Assembly: GCA_027972325.1 (NCBI GenBank)
Contig: JAPMOS010000007.1
Span: forward strand, 620,501 to 684,500
Direction: 5' to 3'
DNA length: 64,000 bases
DNA from: Paratrimastix pyriformis
Lineage: Eukaryota > Preaxostyla > Paratrimastigidae
Every line of letters starts with the position of its first letter. Position 1 is the stretch's first letter. The position numbers were made by a program, and so were the translations under genes. Shown piece after piece: positions 11,598-31,130 of this stretch. Under the pieces are notes generated by a model, which worked only from the letters and a program-made list of their open reading frames with translations, had not been told where the DNA came from and searched no databases.

Positions 11598-14500
11598 TCA
11601 GTGCGGTGGGAGATATCCGCGCAGCTGGCGAATCCTGGAAGAAGAAGGGGGGGAAAAAACCCCGATGAATTTGAAGCCAGCCTCACGTGCCCCGGTACCG
11701 GCCCCAGCCACAGATTCCACTCGCGCCGGGACGCGCATACAAAACACACAGACTCACGCGCACGCGCGGACCTCTCGATGATCTGCCTGGCCTTGCGTCC
11801 ATCCGCGCCGATTGCGTCCTGCTCCGGGTCGGGGTTGACTCTTATGGCCTCCCCATACGCGGCCGCGGCCAGGGCGGCTGCCCTCCGGCGCCAATCTCGC
11901 CCCGCCGCTGCTGGCCTGCTGGGGCCGGATCTGGGCGAAGAAGTCGTGGAAGTCCATGGTCAGCTGGTGGTGGTGCGAGGCGGCCGCCAGGCGGCCCGCG
12001 GGGGAGGTCGGGTCGCCCGGCAGGGTCGACGTTGCCGCGGCGGAGGAGGCCGCCGACAGGGTGCCCAGCAGGGTGGCCGTGCTGGCGGGCAGGTTGCTGG
12101 TGGCCGCCGGCAGGGGACGGCGTCATCCGGCTGGTGCCTGAGCTGCGGTGGAAGGTCGACGTGGTGGCTGCGGTACCGATGGGGGGGGGGGGGGGGGGGG
12201 GGGATGAAGACTCGTGATGAGGGCGAGAGCGCCGCTGGGAGTGACAGGCAGATGGGTGGGGGGCACGGACGGTTCTCGCGGTGGAGGAACCCGATGCGCT
12301 CGGGCGATTGGACGATCTCCGCGGCGCGGATCATCGAGGCTGCAAAAGTCACCCGGGGCGCGTACACGGACACCACCACCACCACCCACCATCATCATCA
12401 CGACCCGGTCGGTGAGCGAGGGGGCAGGGAATGGAAGCCATGCCACCCAGCCAGCCATATTTTGGCTTGAACAAAGCCCGCACGCGGGGGTGATGGTGAC
12501 GCGCAGACCCATCCGGGGCGGGGGGGGGGGGGGGGGGGGGATGATGACGTACAGACCCATACGGGCGGGGAGGCCTTCCGCGAGGCGGCGCTTGTGGTCA
12601 TGCCCCGTGGGTCCCCATGGCCCCGAGGAGGCCCCGAGGGACAGGCGGCTGGCTGGGGCTGGGCGGGGGCGGGAGGGGTGGCTGGGCGGGAGAGGCGACG
12701 AGGCGGGAAGGGCCATGCTGCTGCTGGTGGCGGAGGGCGCCGGCCTGTGGGGATTGGGGTGTATGTGGGGATTGGGGAGGAGATGAGAGGGATGCGAAGC
12801 GGGACAGAAGCAGAAGGAGGAAAGGACGGCCTCACAACAGCCGGGATGGTGGGGTGAATGGGGGGGGGGGGGGGGGGGGAGGGAGGGGGGGAGGGAGGGA
12901 GGGAGGGAGGAGGGGGACGCATATGAGCCCCGACGGACTCGCGGGCCCAGGGGACGTGCCGGCGGGCCGCCTTGGGGCGCTCTTGGCCCGCCGGGTGCTG
13001 GCGGGCGGCTCGGCCGACCGGAGCGAGTGCTCCCACCGGGCCGAGACCGACTCCTCCCGCAGGGGCCCCGAATCCCGGCCCGCCGACTGGCTGCGCGGGT
13101 GCCCGCTGCCGCTGCTGCTGCTGCCCGTGCCCAGCCGGTGGTCGGGGCCGTCCCGCAGGGGCGCCGAGGTGCGGGTGCTGTGCAGCGAGGGCTGCTGACG
13201 CCCCGGGGGGCTGGGCGTCGGGCGGGCCGCCGGGGCAGCGCTCGGACTGGGGGTGCCCCCCGCGGCAGGGGACCCCCGCCGCCGCCGCCCGCGGGGCCGA
13301 CTGGGCGCGCCGGTGGGCGGCCGGGGCGGCGGTGGTGGTGGGAGGGGTGGCGAGGGGTGCGGTGGTGCGGGCGGTGGCGCGGCGGGGCAGCGGGGCAGCG
13401 GTTTCGGGGGCCGATCCCCCCGCGGCGGCGGCCAGCTGCTGCTGCTGCTGCTGATGCGGCGGATGCTCGTGGTGCTCGTGGTGGGCGTGGTGGGGACGGT
13501 GCGCCTGGGCATCAGCCGCTGGATGGGGCTGGGCCGCCGCTCCGGACGGTGCGGTCCGGCTCTCGGCAGCGGGCTGAGGCGGATCGGCAGGGGTGGTGGT
13601 GGTGGTGGTGGTGGTGACGGTGGAGGCTCCGCCCGGGATGACGAGTCGTGGGATGCGGGGCCGACCCAGGTTGGGCGAGGGTGCCGGGGCAGCGGCAGCG
13701 GCGGCGGCAGGGGCGGCAGACGGCTCCGCCGCGGGGGTGGCAGAGGCCGGCTGGGAGACGACCGGAGGAGCGGCGGTGGGGATGGGCGCTGGGGCGGCAT
13801 CGGGGCCCGGAGCAGTGCCGGCGGGCTGGGGCGGGGCGGGGCAGGGGCGGGGACGGGGACGGGGACGGCGGGCGCCGCCTGCGGACGACGGCGACCGGGG
13901 TGGTGCTCATGGTGGCCCCCAGGGGGGAGGGGCGAGGGGGCCGGGGACACGGTCGGCGTCGGGGCCGGCGAGACGTCCAAACTGGCCGGGGTGGGGGCAG
14001 GGGCGAGGGCAGGGGCAGGGGCGGGGGCAGGGATCGAGGTGGCGGGGCCGCTGGGGACGGCGTCTTGTGGCTGTAGGTGGGGGCGGCCGGGGCGGCCGGG
14101 GCGGGGGCAGTCGGGGGCATGGTGGCGGGGGGGCATGTTGCGGCGGCAGCGGGGACGGGTGTTGGGGGTGTTGGGGGTGCCTCCTGGGCGGCGGCCGGGG
14201 GCCCCGTGAACTCGGGCCCGGCGGCGGGTACAGTGTCGGCCGGGTCGGCACCAACACCAGCGCCGGCATCGGCAACAGCAACAGCAGGGGCGTGGGCCAC
14301 CACAGGGGAGGGCTGGGCCAGGGCCAGGGCCGGGGCCGGGGCAGCCTCCGCCTCCCGGGGGAATGTCGGCCGCGGGGGGCTCGAACCCGTGGTGGGGTTG
14401 ACCCAACCCGAGAATGGGGCCCCATTGTGGGCCTGGGCCCACTGGGCCAGGGCCACCCCCAGGGTAACATCCACCCGGTGCAGCTCCGACCGGCCGGGGC

Positions 14501-15661
14501 CCTCGGCGGTCGAGGCACCCTCACCAGGGGCGCTGCTGGGGGGCAGGAATGAGCGGGCGGGGGGTGAAGACATTGCCGAGCCACAGGTGCGGGGGATGAT
14601 TAGGTGGAGGGGGCGGCGGGGACGGAGGGGGGCAGACCAGGCCAGCAGGCGGCCCTTCTTGGCCAGCAGCGCCTCGATGCGCAGCGCCGCAAGGGCGTCC
14701 TGTGCGCACGTGTGTTGTGATGTCACGGGCAGACAATGCGATGATGATGAGTGCCATATGTTCATCAACGGGGTGGGGGTGGAAGGGGAGGAGGGGGGAG
14801 GAGGGGACGACGGACCCTGAGGTGGGCGAGCGACTCGGCCGTGGGGGTCCCGTCGGCCCCGGTCAGGTAATGGGCCGGGTCCACGCCGGCCCCCAGACAG
14901 AGCGCCTCGATGGAGGCCGTGAGGGTCTCGTGTTCGGCCACGACCGACAGGGTCGGAGAGCCGGCCGGGGGCGCGTCGCTCGGGGGTGGGGTGGTGCCGG
15001 CCGGGGGGGTGGAGGGGGTGCTGGTGGCGATGGCCCGGGGGTCGGTCTCCGGGGGCGGAGTGGCGGGGCTCGCCGCAGGAGTGGAAGGGGCAGCCGAGGT
15101 GGCGTTGGGCGGGGGGGAAAGTGGCGGGAGGGGAGTGGGACTCGAGACCGACCGGGCCTCGGGGGAGGTGGCCGGGGGGAGGTCGGCAGAGGGCGAAAAC
15201 GCCGTGGATGAAGCGGCCGGCGAAGCAGTTGCCGTGTTGGAAAGGAGAGTGTCCCGAGGTGGAGTTTGGGGCGGGAAATCGTGGGCGGGAAGCGAGGGTT
15301 GGGGGATGGAGGGAATCTAATGCAAATTTCTGCTCAAGAATGGATGTTCGAAGAAGGGGCAGACCTCGGTCGTTGCAGTGATGGAAGGAACGACGACCTC
15401 GGACGTCTACCCGGAAGTGTGACAAGAGGCGCACACAAAATGTGAAAACCGGACCAGAGTCGTGCCAACACCCGAGGTCGGGGCAACATACGGAGCAATC
15501 TGCTCGTGAAAGTGCTCCAACTCGTGGAAGAAATCAGAGTCGCCGAGAGAATGAGAAGGCTGGGGCTTTGACGGCGAAGGAAACTCTTTCACGCCACCAG
15601 AAATTTGTTGTAAAAACTGGTCCGCATCAAAAGCGAAGTCCTCGTCACCTCCTTCTTTCAT
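11598..15661 (-). CDS. Unidentified Pro/Ala-rich multi-exon protein
   Basis: Not recognised. Start at 15661 (MKEGGDEDFAFDADQFLQQI). The next large exon begins near 15318 and reads Pro/Ser/Thr-rich text, then an ordered helical part (VVAEHETLTASIEALCLGAG, about 14980-14900). Further exons carry DALAALRIEALLAKKGRLLAW (near 14700-14640) and a very long Ala/Pro-rich stretch (14500-13000, frames uncertain). Then come SMIRAAEIVQSPERIGFLHREN (about 12345-12275), HQLTMDFHDFFAQIRP (about 11960) and ALAAAAYGEAIRVNPDPEQD (about 11865). It ends IRQLRGYLPPH with the stop at 11600-11598. The helical pieces could belong to a scaffold or coiled-coil protein. Exon limits inside 12400-14600 are not reliable because all frames are open in this GC-rich tract. 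The 5' end is 134 bp from the divergent membrane-protein gene. Confidence 0.55.
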
Positions 15662-15794
15662 TGTAATCTGTGTGAAGGGACGAAGTCACCCCCAAAGAAG
15701 GAGGTCCCGCACTCGATCAAATAAAACGAGGGCCTCGAACCTCGGTGGAACAGCCTATACAGAATTTGAATCCGGCCTTCGTGGCGTTTGGGGC

Positions 15795-16839
15795 ATGGAT
15801 TCGCTGACCACTGAACATCCCTCATCAGAACGAGCCCGGCTACTTGAGCAAATTGGCCTTTTCCCCCAACCGCAACGTGGGCGATTTGAGAGGACGCTCC
15901 GGGATCTCTTTTTGAAAAAGCCCGCCAGCGATGATGATTTTCGCACTCAGTTCATCGCCCTTCGGGACGAAGTCGCCAAAGCATCTGCCGCAAGAGCTCC
16001 ATTTTTGCGATACTACACAGCCATCGTCAAACTCCTCCGACTCTTCCTCCTCCTCCACTTCTGCTCTACTTTCTCCCTTTTCACCTTCCCCAACTGGGTT
16101 TGTACTAGTCCTTTCCCCACGATCTCATACGTCATCGTCCGATAGGCCGCCCGACTGACCTTCCTCACACCGCTTGGCGAGGCGGTCCGTCCCCATCCAA
16201 CGTCGCCTCTCATCCCTCACATCCGATGCTCCTTCTCCGATAGCCGCTCATCGCCATTTACGTTGGGGTTTCCCTGCTCGGGATCATCACGGGGTATTTC
16301 TCCCTGGCGACGCTCTCCCCATGCGGCCTGGTGACGTACTTCGTGTTCAGCTGCATCACCGCCATCCTGCATGCCGTGGCCACCATTGGCGGGTTCACCC
16401 AGGCGGGGGCCTTCGACACCCCGGCCTTGATCGCCCAAGCAATGTCAGTTCCTCTCGCCGGGCCACCGCCTCCGCTCCGCCCACCCCCTTCCAACTCACA
16501 TCATCGCTTTCCCTTGTTTTGCACGCATTGCACCCTTCCAGTCTGTACATTGTCGAGTTTGTCTTGCCCATGGTCACGGCCGGCCTGCTGCTGGCCCTGC
16601 TGTGCCCCAACTGCCGATGCGCCAACTGCCCGTGCTCGTGCCGCAGGGGCCCGCGCCGGACCGCCCCCGTCCCCTCTGCCTCCAGCTCCGCAGCCTCGAC
16701 CACCCCGGCGACGCCCGCATCATCTTCTTCTCGGCGTCGTAAGGCGGCCCGGGGCCAGAGCGCGGGGCAAGAGGGAGGTGATGGGGTACAGGAGGGCCAG
16801 GGGAGCCCGGCCATCCCGCCAAAATCCTTCACCGTGTAA
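15795..16839 (+). CDS. Small multi-pass membrane protein with a Cys-rich cytoplasmic tail
   Basis: Unrecognised; four exons: 15795-16097, 16146-16184 (39 nt), 16244-16443, 16542-16839, all phases consistent; 279 residues. Residues ~1-75 are soluble and charged (SSERARLLEQIGLF, RGRFERTLRDLFLKKP). A hydrophobic stretch follows (VKLLRLFLLLHFCSTFSLF). After a short exon come two or three TM helices: IAIYVGVSLLGIITGYFSLA, LVTYFVFSCITAILHAVATI, and LYIVEFVLPMVTAGLLLALL. A Cys-rich motif (CPNCRCANCPCSC) at the membrane border is a likely palmitoylation or metal site, and a basic Ser/Ala-rich tail ends the protein. The layout recalls tetraspanin- or MARVEL-like four-helix proteins, but no signature confirms either. 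Confidence 0.7.
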
Positions 16840-16885
16840 CGTAACGAAGAGAGGGGGGTTCAAAAAGCCTCTCTGTTGGTTGGGA

Positions 16886-17103
16886 AGGAGGAGCAGGAGG
16901 AGCAGGAGGAGCAGGAGGAGCAGGAGGAGCAGGAGGAGCAGGAGGAGCAGGAGGAGCAGGAGGAGCAGGAGGAGCAGGAGGAGCAGGAGGAGCAGGAGGA
17001 GCAGGAGGAGCAGGAGGAGCAGGAGGAGCAGGAGGAGCAGGAGGAGCAGGAGGAGCAGGAGGAGCAGGAGGAGCAGGAGGAGCAGGAGGAGCAGGAGCAG
17101 GAG
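16886..17103 (+). repeat. 9-bp minisatellite, unit GAGGAGCAG
   Basis: About 24 head-to-tail, nearly perfect copies of a 9-bp unit in the gap between the membrane-protein gene and the GH31 gene. Open in all frames, giving artificial EEQ, GGA, PPA and poly-Leu ORFs. The rest of 16840-17279 holds nothing recognisable. Confidence 0.95.
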
Positions 17104-17279
17104 GGGGGGGCACTTGGGCTGGGCAGTCGTCACCGCCCGACTCTCTGGGACTGCATGGAAAACGAGACGAACTGGGCCAGTGAACACAGAAAGGGCTGCT
17201 TTCCTGATTGACAAGCAGAATTTCAAATGATGCAAGGTGCCCCGTTGATATAGGCAAAGTTGGTTCAACTCGCCTCGGG

Positions 17280-22425
<5,146 letters not shown>

Positions 22426-22554
22426 TACGGCATCTGGCGTGAGAACAAGCTTTATCTGTGTTTTCATGTGTTTTTTCCTTTCCCTTTTATTTTTGCGTCT
22501 TCGTTTTTCAAGCAATACTCGGATTCACTCTGGTCTTTGTTGTCCTGCGCCGGA

Positions 22555-25616
<3,062 letters not shown>

Positions 25617-26312
25617 TGCCTGGCGGACGAATGGATGGACCCCGATTGGGCATGATTTATAATAACACCGCCCTGATAAGGCGATGAGTACCCCGTCGTC
25701 TAGCCTCCAGGCGAGAAGGGGCGGGGAGGAGGGTGGGTGGGAGGGAGGTAGATCTTGCCAGAGTTGCGCTCCGACCCGGGTCGACGGTCTCGCGAGGGCT
25801 CATTCCTTGACTCGCAACGCAACCCCACAGCTAGTCCTCTCTGGTTGCAGCAGGGGCGTTGGCGCGCTGGGAGCAGGGTGCGTCGTCGGTTTCCCCCTTG
25901 GGCCAGACGGGAATCGGACCGGTCTCCCCGTCCCACCCCCCACCGCCCCCGTCCCCACCGTCCCCACCGTCCCCATCTCCACCGTCCCCCATCTCCACCG
26001 TCCCCCCCCCCCCCCCCCCCCCCCCCAAACCCAGCAACCGAAATTTTTGGGCGGGTGAGGCCTCAAGTCGGAGTCTAGGACCACGCCCCGGCGCTGGCCC
26101 ACCTTCACGGTGGGCCCAACGCCCTCAGCCAACCCCACCCTCCACCTTTCGGGAAAATTTCTCATTTCGCGCCCCCGTCCCCCCCCCCCCCCCATTCGCG
26201 CCCCGTCCCCGTCCCGCCACCACGACCTGTCTCCCTGTGCAAGCCTGCCGTTTGTGTCGATGTTCGCTGATGGTCACCCCCCTCCCCCGATGTTGTCAGA
26301 GTCTGCCACGGC
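25617..26312. other. Intergenic, no gene seen
   Basis: About 700 bp between the two TRAF-like genes. It contains C runs (about 26003-26026 and 26177-26191), but reading frames here lack recognisable content. It may include 5' untranslated exons of the second copy. Confidence 0.5.
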
Positions 26313-28633
26313 ATGCCCGCAACGTCGAATCCCCCTCTGGGTACATCCGACAATTTAAAACAGTCAAGACTGTTGGAGTCAGAACGCAGTGGGTATCCGG
26401 AGGCTCGCTTTGCTAAGCAGCCAGTATCTCAAAATTATGTTTGCATCCTCTGCTTGGAGGTGATGCGTCAGCCGGTGATGTTCCTGCCGTGTGCGCATCG
26501 TGTCTGTCGTGCATGTGGCGAAGAGTATTTGAAGACGGCAAAGGCAAAGGGCCCACCGACGTTCTGCCCGTCTGTCCAGACACTGGGTTCCTTTTTCCTC
26601 ACATTATTTCTGCTCTCATCACTAGATCCCATCGGAATGAGGTTGGCCCCGATTTACTTCCGGATCGGGTTCTGGCTGATTTGATTGGTGAACTTGAAAT
26701 ACATTGCATCCAAAAGGTCTCAATGATGGCACTGACCGATGATGCGATTCCTCTTGTTCCCCAGGGCTGCACATGGGTCGGCCCCGTTGCCCGTCTTGAC
26801 GGACACGAGCACAACGAGTGCGACTACAGGACCGTCCGCTGCCCGAACAAGGGCTGTGATTACTCGTCGACCGCGAACACGATGCCAGGTCTCGAGTCCC
26901 CCCGGGTCATCACCCACAACATGTCTTCGTTTTTAGGTCACCTGGAGACGTGTCCCCACCAGACGAAGGAGTGTCCCTTCTGTCATCTCACGCACCTCTT
27001 TCCCGAGGCCCTTGTCTGTCGCCCCTCCCAGGCCATCCACATCATTACCTTGACCCCCCCCCCCCCCCCCCCCCCCCAGGAACACGAGGCCCAGTGCCCC
27101 CAGCGGCCCGTGAACTGCTCGTGTGGGGCCACATTCCCCGCAGCCGACCAGCCTCACCACGTGGCTGCCAAGTGCCCCGAGGGCCCCGTGCCCTGCCCCG
27201 TCCCGGGGTGCAAGGAACAACAGCTGAGGCGCCACTGCCTGCCGGCCATCCGCCACATGGCCGCCCACCTCGAGGCCACCCAGGCCAAGCTGCAGGCCGT
27301 CCGTCACATACCCTCATACTCTCCTCACCATCGACCTCTCTCTGTCAGGCGACCGCGGCTCGTGAGCGTGCCGAGGCCGAGGCTCAGACATGCGCCGCCC
27401 AAATCCAAGCAGTACGCCAGAAGGCCGCGGAGCAGTTCGCCAAAGTCGCTGCGCGCATGCAAGGTCTCGAGGAGAAGAACCGGGCCCTCGAGGAGGAAAT
27501 GGGCCGGACCGAGCGAAACCCGGTGGCCAGGGAGCTGGCCATCACCAAGCGGCTCTTCAACACCGCGATGGCGGAGGCGCGGGCCGCCCAAGCGGAATTG
27601 GCGGCAGAGCAGCAGGAAAACGACGCTCTCAGACAGCAGCTGGCCGCCCTCAGGGCCGGAGATGTGAAAGCCCCTGCGCGCCAATCGCCGGCGGGTCTCC
27701 CGGTACCAGCCGCCGACAGCAGGCCGGTGAAGCCCGCCGTAGGGGAGGACGGTCCTGGCTGTGTGCCGGTCAGTCCGCGCCTCCATCCTGCTCCTGCTCC
27801 TCCTCCGCCATCCTCCTCCGCCATCCTCCTCCGCCATCCTCCTCCGCCATCCTCCTCCGCCATCCTCATCCACCTCCTCCTCCACCTCCACCACCTCCTC
27901 CTCCTCCACCACCACCACCTCCTCCTCCTCCTCCTCCTCCTCCTCCTCCTCCTCCTCCTCCTCCTCCTCCTCCTCCTCCTCCTCCTCCTTCTCCTTCTCC
28001 GCCATCCTCCTCCCATCCCCATCCCCCCCCCCCCCCCCCCCCCCTAACACGCACACGCACCAGCCTCATTTTTCTCCTGTCCTGTCCTGTTCTGTCTTGT
28101 TCGAAGCAGGCCAGCGATGGCCCGGACCGCCCCGTCCCTGGTCCCCCGGCAGGCCGTGAGGAGGAAGCTCCGGTCCCGGAGCGGAGGCCCCCAAACGGCG
28201 GGGTCCCCCGCGCCAGCCACCCCAAGACGCCTGGTCGGTCTTTCGGAACGCCCCGGCCACCAGGCGCTTCTTCCACGACGACGACGAGCCCGAAGCGCCC
28301 GGCCGCACCCCCCGCCGCCATGCCTCTCCGTCGCCCGACCCAAGAGACATTATGGCCGCGATGCCCCCGGTCCCGGTGGAGTTTGAAAGGGCCGCGGACA
28401 GGTTCTGCCAGCAGTTCGAGGGGCTCCCGGCGGAGGATATGCGCGGGCTTTCGAGGCAGTTGATGGCGCTGGCGAAGACGATTCGGGTTGAGAATCCGGA
28501 CCCCCCGGTATGCTCGGCCCAAGCCCCGGCCCCGGCCGAGGGGGAGGCGCCCCAGCTGTCCCGGAACCAGGCCCGTCGGGCCAAGAAGAAGGAGAAGCTC
28601 CAGAAGAAGGCGGAGGCCCGGGCCCAGCAGTAG
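26313..28633 (+). CDS. TRAF-type RING/zinc-finger protein, copy 2, 3' half eroded
   Basis: Tandem paralogue of the gene at 22555. Exons 26313-26569, 26626-26716, 26765-26888, 26937-27013, 27080-27298 and 27349 onward match copy 1 in position, phase and sequence (YVCILCLEVMRQPVMFLPC, CTWVGPVARLDGHEHNECDY, HLETCPHQTKECPFC). The coiled coil is shorter and different (AEQFAKVAARMQGLEEKNRA). After a large microsatellite intron (about 27780-28110) the coding signal moves between frames: ASDGPDRPVPGPPAGR in one, RRFFHDDDEPEAPGR and VEFERAADRFCQQFEGL in another. The conserved LSRNQARRAKKKEKL motif ends in TAG at 28633, where copy 1 has CAG and one more exon. That last exon is still visible as a relic near 28755-28850. 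The N-terminal half looks functional; the C-terminal end is decaying or mis-assembled. Confidence 0.7.
27880..28010 (+). repeat. (CCT)n-rich microsatellite in copy-2 intron
   Basis: Tandem CCT and CCACCT units within the intron before 28111, preceded by four ~13-bp CATCCTCCTCCGC units and followed by a C run at about 28025-28044. Confidence 0.9.
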
Positions 28634-29076
28634 GTCGTCAGACTGGTGGTCCGTCCCGTCCCCCTGCCCCCTGCCCCCTGCCCCCTGCCCCTGCCTGCCG
28701 CTGTGTCGACGTTCACTGCCCCCCCCCCCCCCCCCCCCCGATTTTCACCTGTCAGATCCCCCACGGCAAGCGGGCCCACAACGCGTACGTCCGGGGCCAG
28801 ACGACAAGCTGCGGCCGAGCCGCCCCAACCAAACCCCGGACGAGCTGAATGACTGGATCGGCGCGGACGGCTCGGCCCCAATTTATCATCCGCCGTCTTG
28901 CCCTGATTTGGGTCTGCCTCCCTCTCGTGGGGGTTCGGCCGAAAGAACGAGCAGAAGAGCACAACAGCAGGACCGAGATTGTGGGGGGGGGGGGGGGGGA
29001 GGAATCTGGGGTCCGCTGTCTATAGAAGTCGCATAGAAGTCGGACAAGAGGGACGGCAATGGGGGAGAGGGGGTAT
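28634..29076. other. Convergent intergenic region with a paralogous exon relic
   Basis: Between the two convergent genes. 28750-28800 still matches the last exon of TRAF copy 1 (IPHGKRAHNA against IPHGKHARNA) but lies after a stop. A G run lies at about 28982-28999. Nothing else recognised. Confidence 0.6.
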
Positions 29077-30170
29077 TCAGGATCGCTTCTTGGCGGCGGC
29101 CCGGCGCGAGACGGTCTTGTTGAGGCCCTTGAACTTGTGCCCCTCGTTCTTGGACATCCGGTTCCGGTCGCGACACCCCTTGCCACCTGCCCCACCACCA
29201 CCACCCCCACAAACACACACGGGAACGGCGGGGAAGCGATGAGCTCCCGGGAACTTGGACTCTGTCTGAAATTCAAAATCTGAAATTCAAAAAATGTGGA
29301 TGTGACCCGGGGGTGGAGGCTCCGATGGGGGACCAGACCCTCCCAGTGGCGGGTGCTCGAGTCCTTGGTCAGGGAGGCCCCGCAGGTGCGGCACTGCAGC
29401 CCGCCCCCGACAATGGGGGCCTCCTTCGAGCAGAACCCGCAGATCATCCGGGTGGCCCACTAGGGGGGGGGGGGGGGGGGGGGGGGGGGGTCACAACACA
29501 GATGATGGGTCAATAAGGCAGAAGGAGAGCCGCAATCGTATCCTGGGGTACCATCCACATTCTACTTTCGTCCGCACAGGGGGTGTATGTGCAGGGGGGG
29601 GGGGGGGGGGGGGGTGCGCGCACGGACCTTGGCCACATGGTCGGAGGCCTCGTTATGGCACACGTCGCACGGGAAGGCCCGCCCGCAGCAGGGGAACCGG
29701 AGCCAGCGGAAGCTGTGCTTGTAGTGCTTGCACACCCCATTCTTGGGGAGGGCCCGGCCCACGGTGAAGCTCTGGGCCTTCTCCTTCTTGGGCCGGCCGC
29801 CGCCGGCCCCCTCGGACCCCGCGGCCCCGGCCTCGCCCTTGATGGCCCGCAGGAAGGGCCGGCCGGCCCGGTCCTCGAGGGCCACCGTGTCGAAGGCGAA
29901 GGTCATCGAGCCGAAGCAGTTCAGGCAGGAGCGGGTCGTGGCCCGGCCGACGGCAAGGTCCGGGGCCAGGCACTGGGTGTCGCACCGGGCACAGGTCAGC
30001 CGCCTGGGCGCATGTCGCCGGAGTGGATGTGACACCCGCCCCGTCCGATCAGCAGTGCCATGCAGCAGACAGACAGGCGTGAGTCACGTTGGGATGAAAA
30101 CCTCGGGGGACGACACAAATGTCAAGCGGATTTTGAATCGGCCGCCCCGTATGAAGAAACGGATTGCGAT

Positions 30171-30203
<33 letters not shown>

Positions 30204-31089
30204 GTGCTGAGATGGGGCGGGTGGGCGTTGGTGGGAGGGCAGGGGAGGGCGCGGACCATCGGCTGGGCAGGTAATCGATGGGCCGCACGTTGACCAGCGA
30301 CCCAAAGTATGCCGCCACGTTGCTGTGCTCGTGCACCAGGGCCGGCACCAGCACCAGGCCCATGCGGATGTTGCACTTGGGGCAGGCGAAGACCAGCGGG
30401 CCCCCGCGGTGGGCCGTGGGCACGTTGATGACGCCCTCGGCCAGGCAGCGGGTGCACTGGAGCTGCAGGTGGAAGTAGAGCATCTCCGCGAGGGAGACAC
30501 CGTCCAGCCGGGGCGCCGCCAGCCGCACGAGGCCCTCCGGGTTCACCGGGACCTGGACGGGAGCGGGCCGGGGTGGGTGGGTGGGACGAGTGAGCGGATG
30601 AGCCCAATACCTCCCGATTCGGAGGTGGGGCGGAGGGGGAAGTAACAGTTGGAGGAACCCCCTTTTGCCTCTTTATGCCGGCTTTCGTGAGCCCCCCATA
30701 AAAAAAAGGCCCAACAATGCGCGTCCCCACACACCCCGCCGCCCCGTTCGGGAGCGACCTGGTAGCGGCTGGGGTCCTTCGGCTCCTCCGCCTCGCCGCT
30801 CGCCGCCGCTGCTGCCGTGGCCGTGGCAGCGCTGGCTGCCGTCGCTGTCGGCCGAACGCCGCCCCTGCCGACATACGTGGGGCTGGGCTGGGGCATCATC
30901 GGCCCGGTGGGGCGGGCCGGGGCGGCCGCAGCAGCAGCGGCAGCGGCGGCAGCGGCGGCGGGGTCGAAGGAGGCCATGAGGGCCGCCTCCAGGGCCGCGT
31001 CGTTGAGGACCGGGGCGGGCCGGGCGCCGCTGGTGGGGCCCATGGGGGTCATGGCGAACATCTCCACTTCCTCCTCGCCCTCGCCCTCG

Positions 31090-31130
<41 letters not shown>

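Noticed and set aside
12832-14442. 536-residue Pro-rich minus frame as a separate gene
   Set aside because: All frames are open here because of GC content; the tract belongs to the larger minus gene 11598-15661, whose ordered exons lie in other frames.
16720-17268. Minus-strand frame with a very long poly-Leu stretch
   Set aside because: Artefact of the 9-bp GAGGAGCAG minisatellite, open in every frame.
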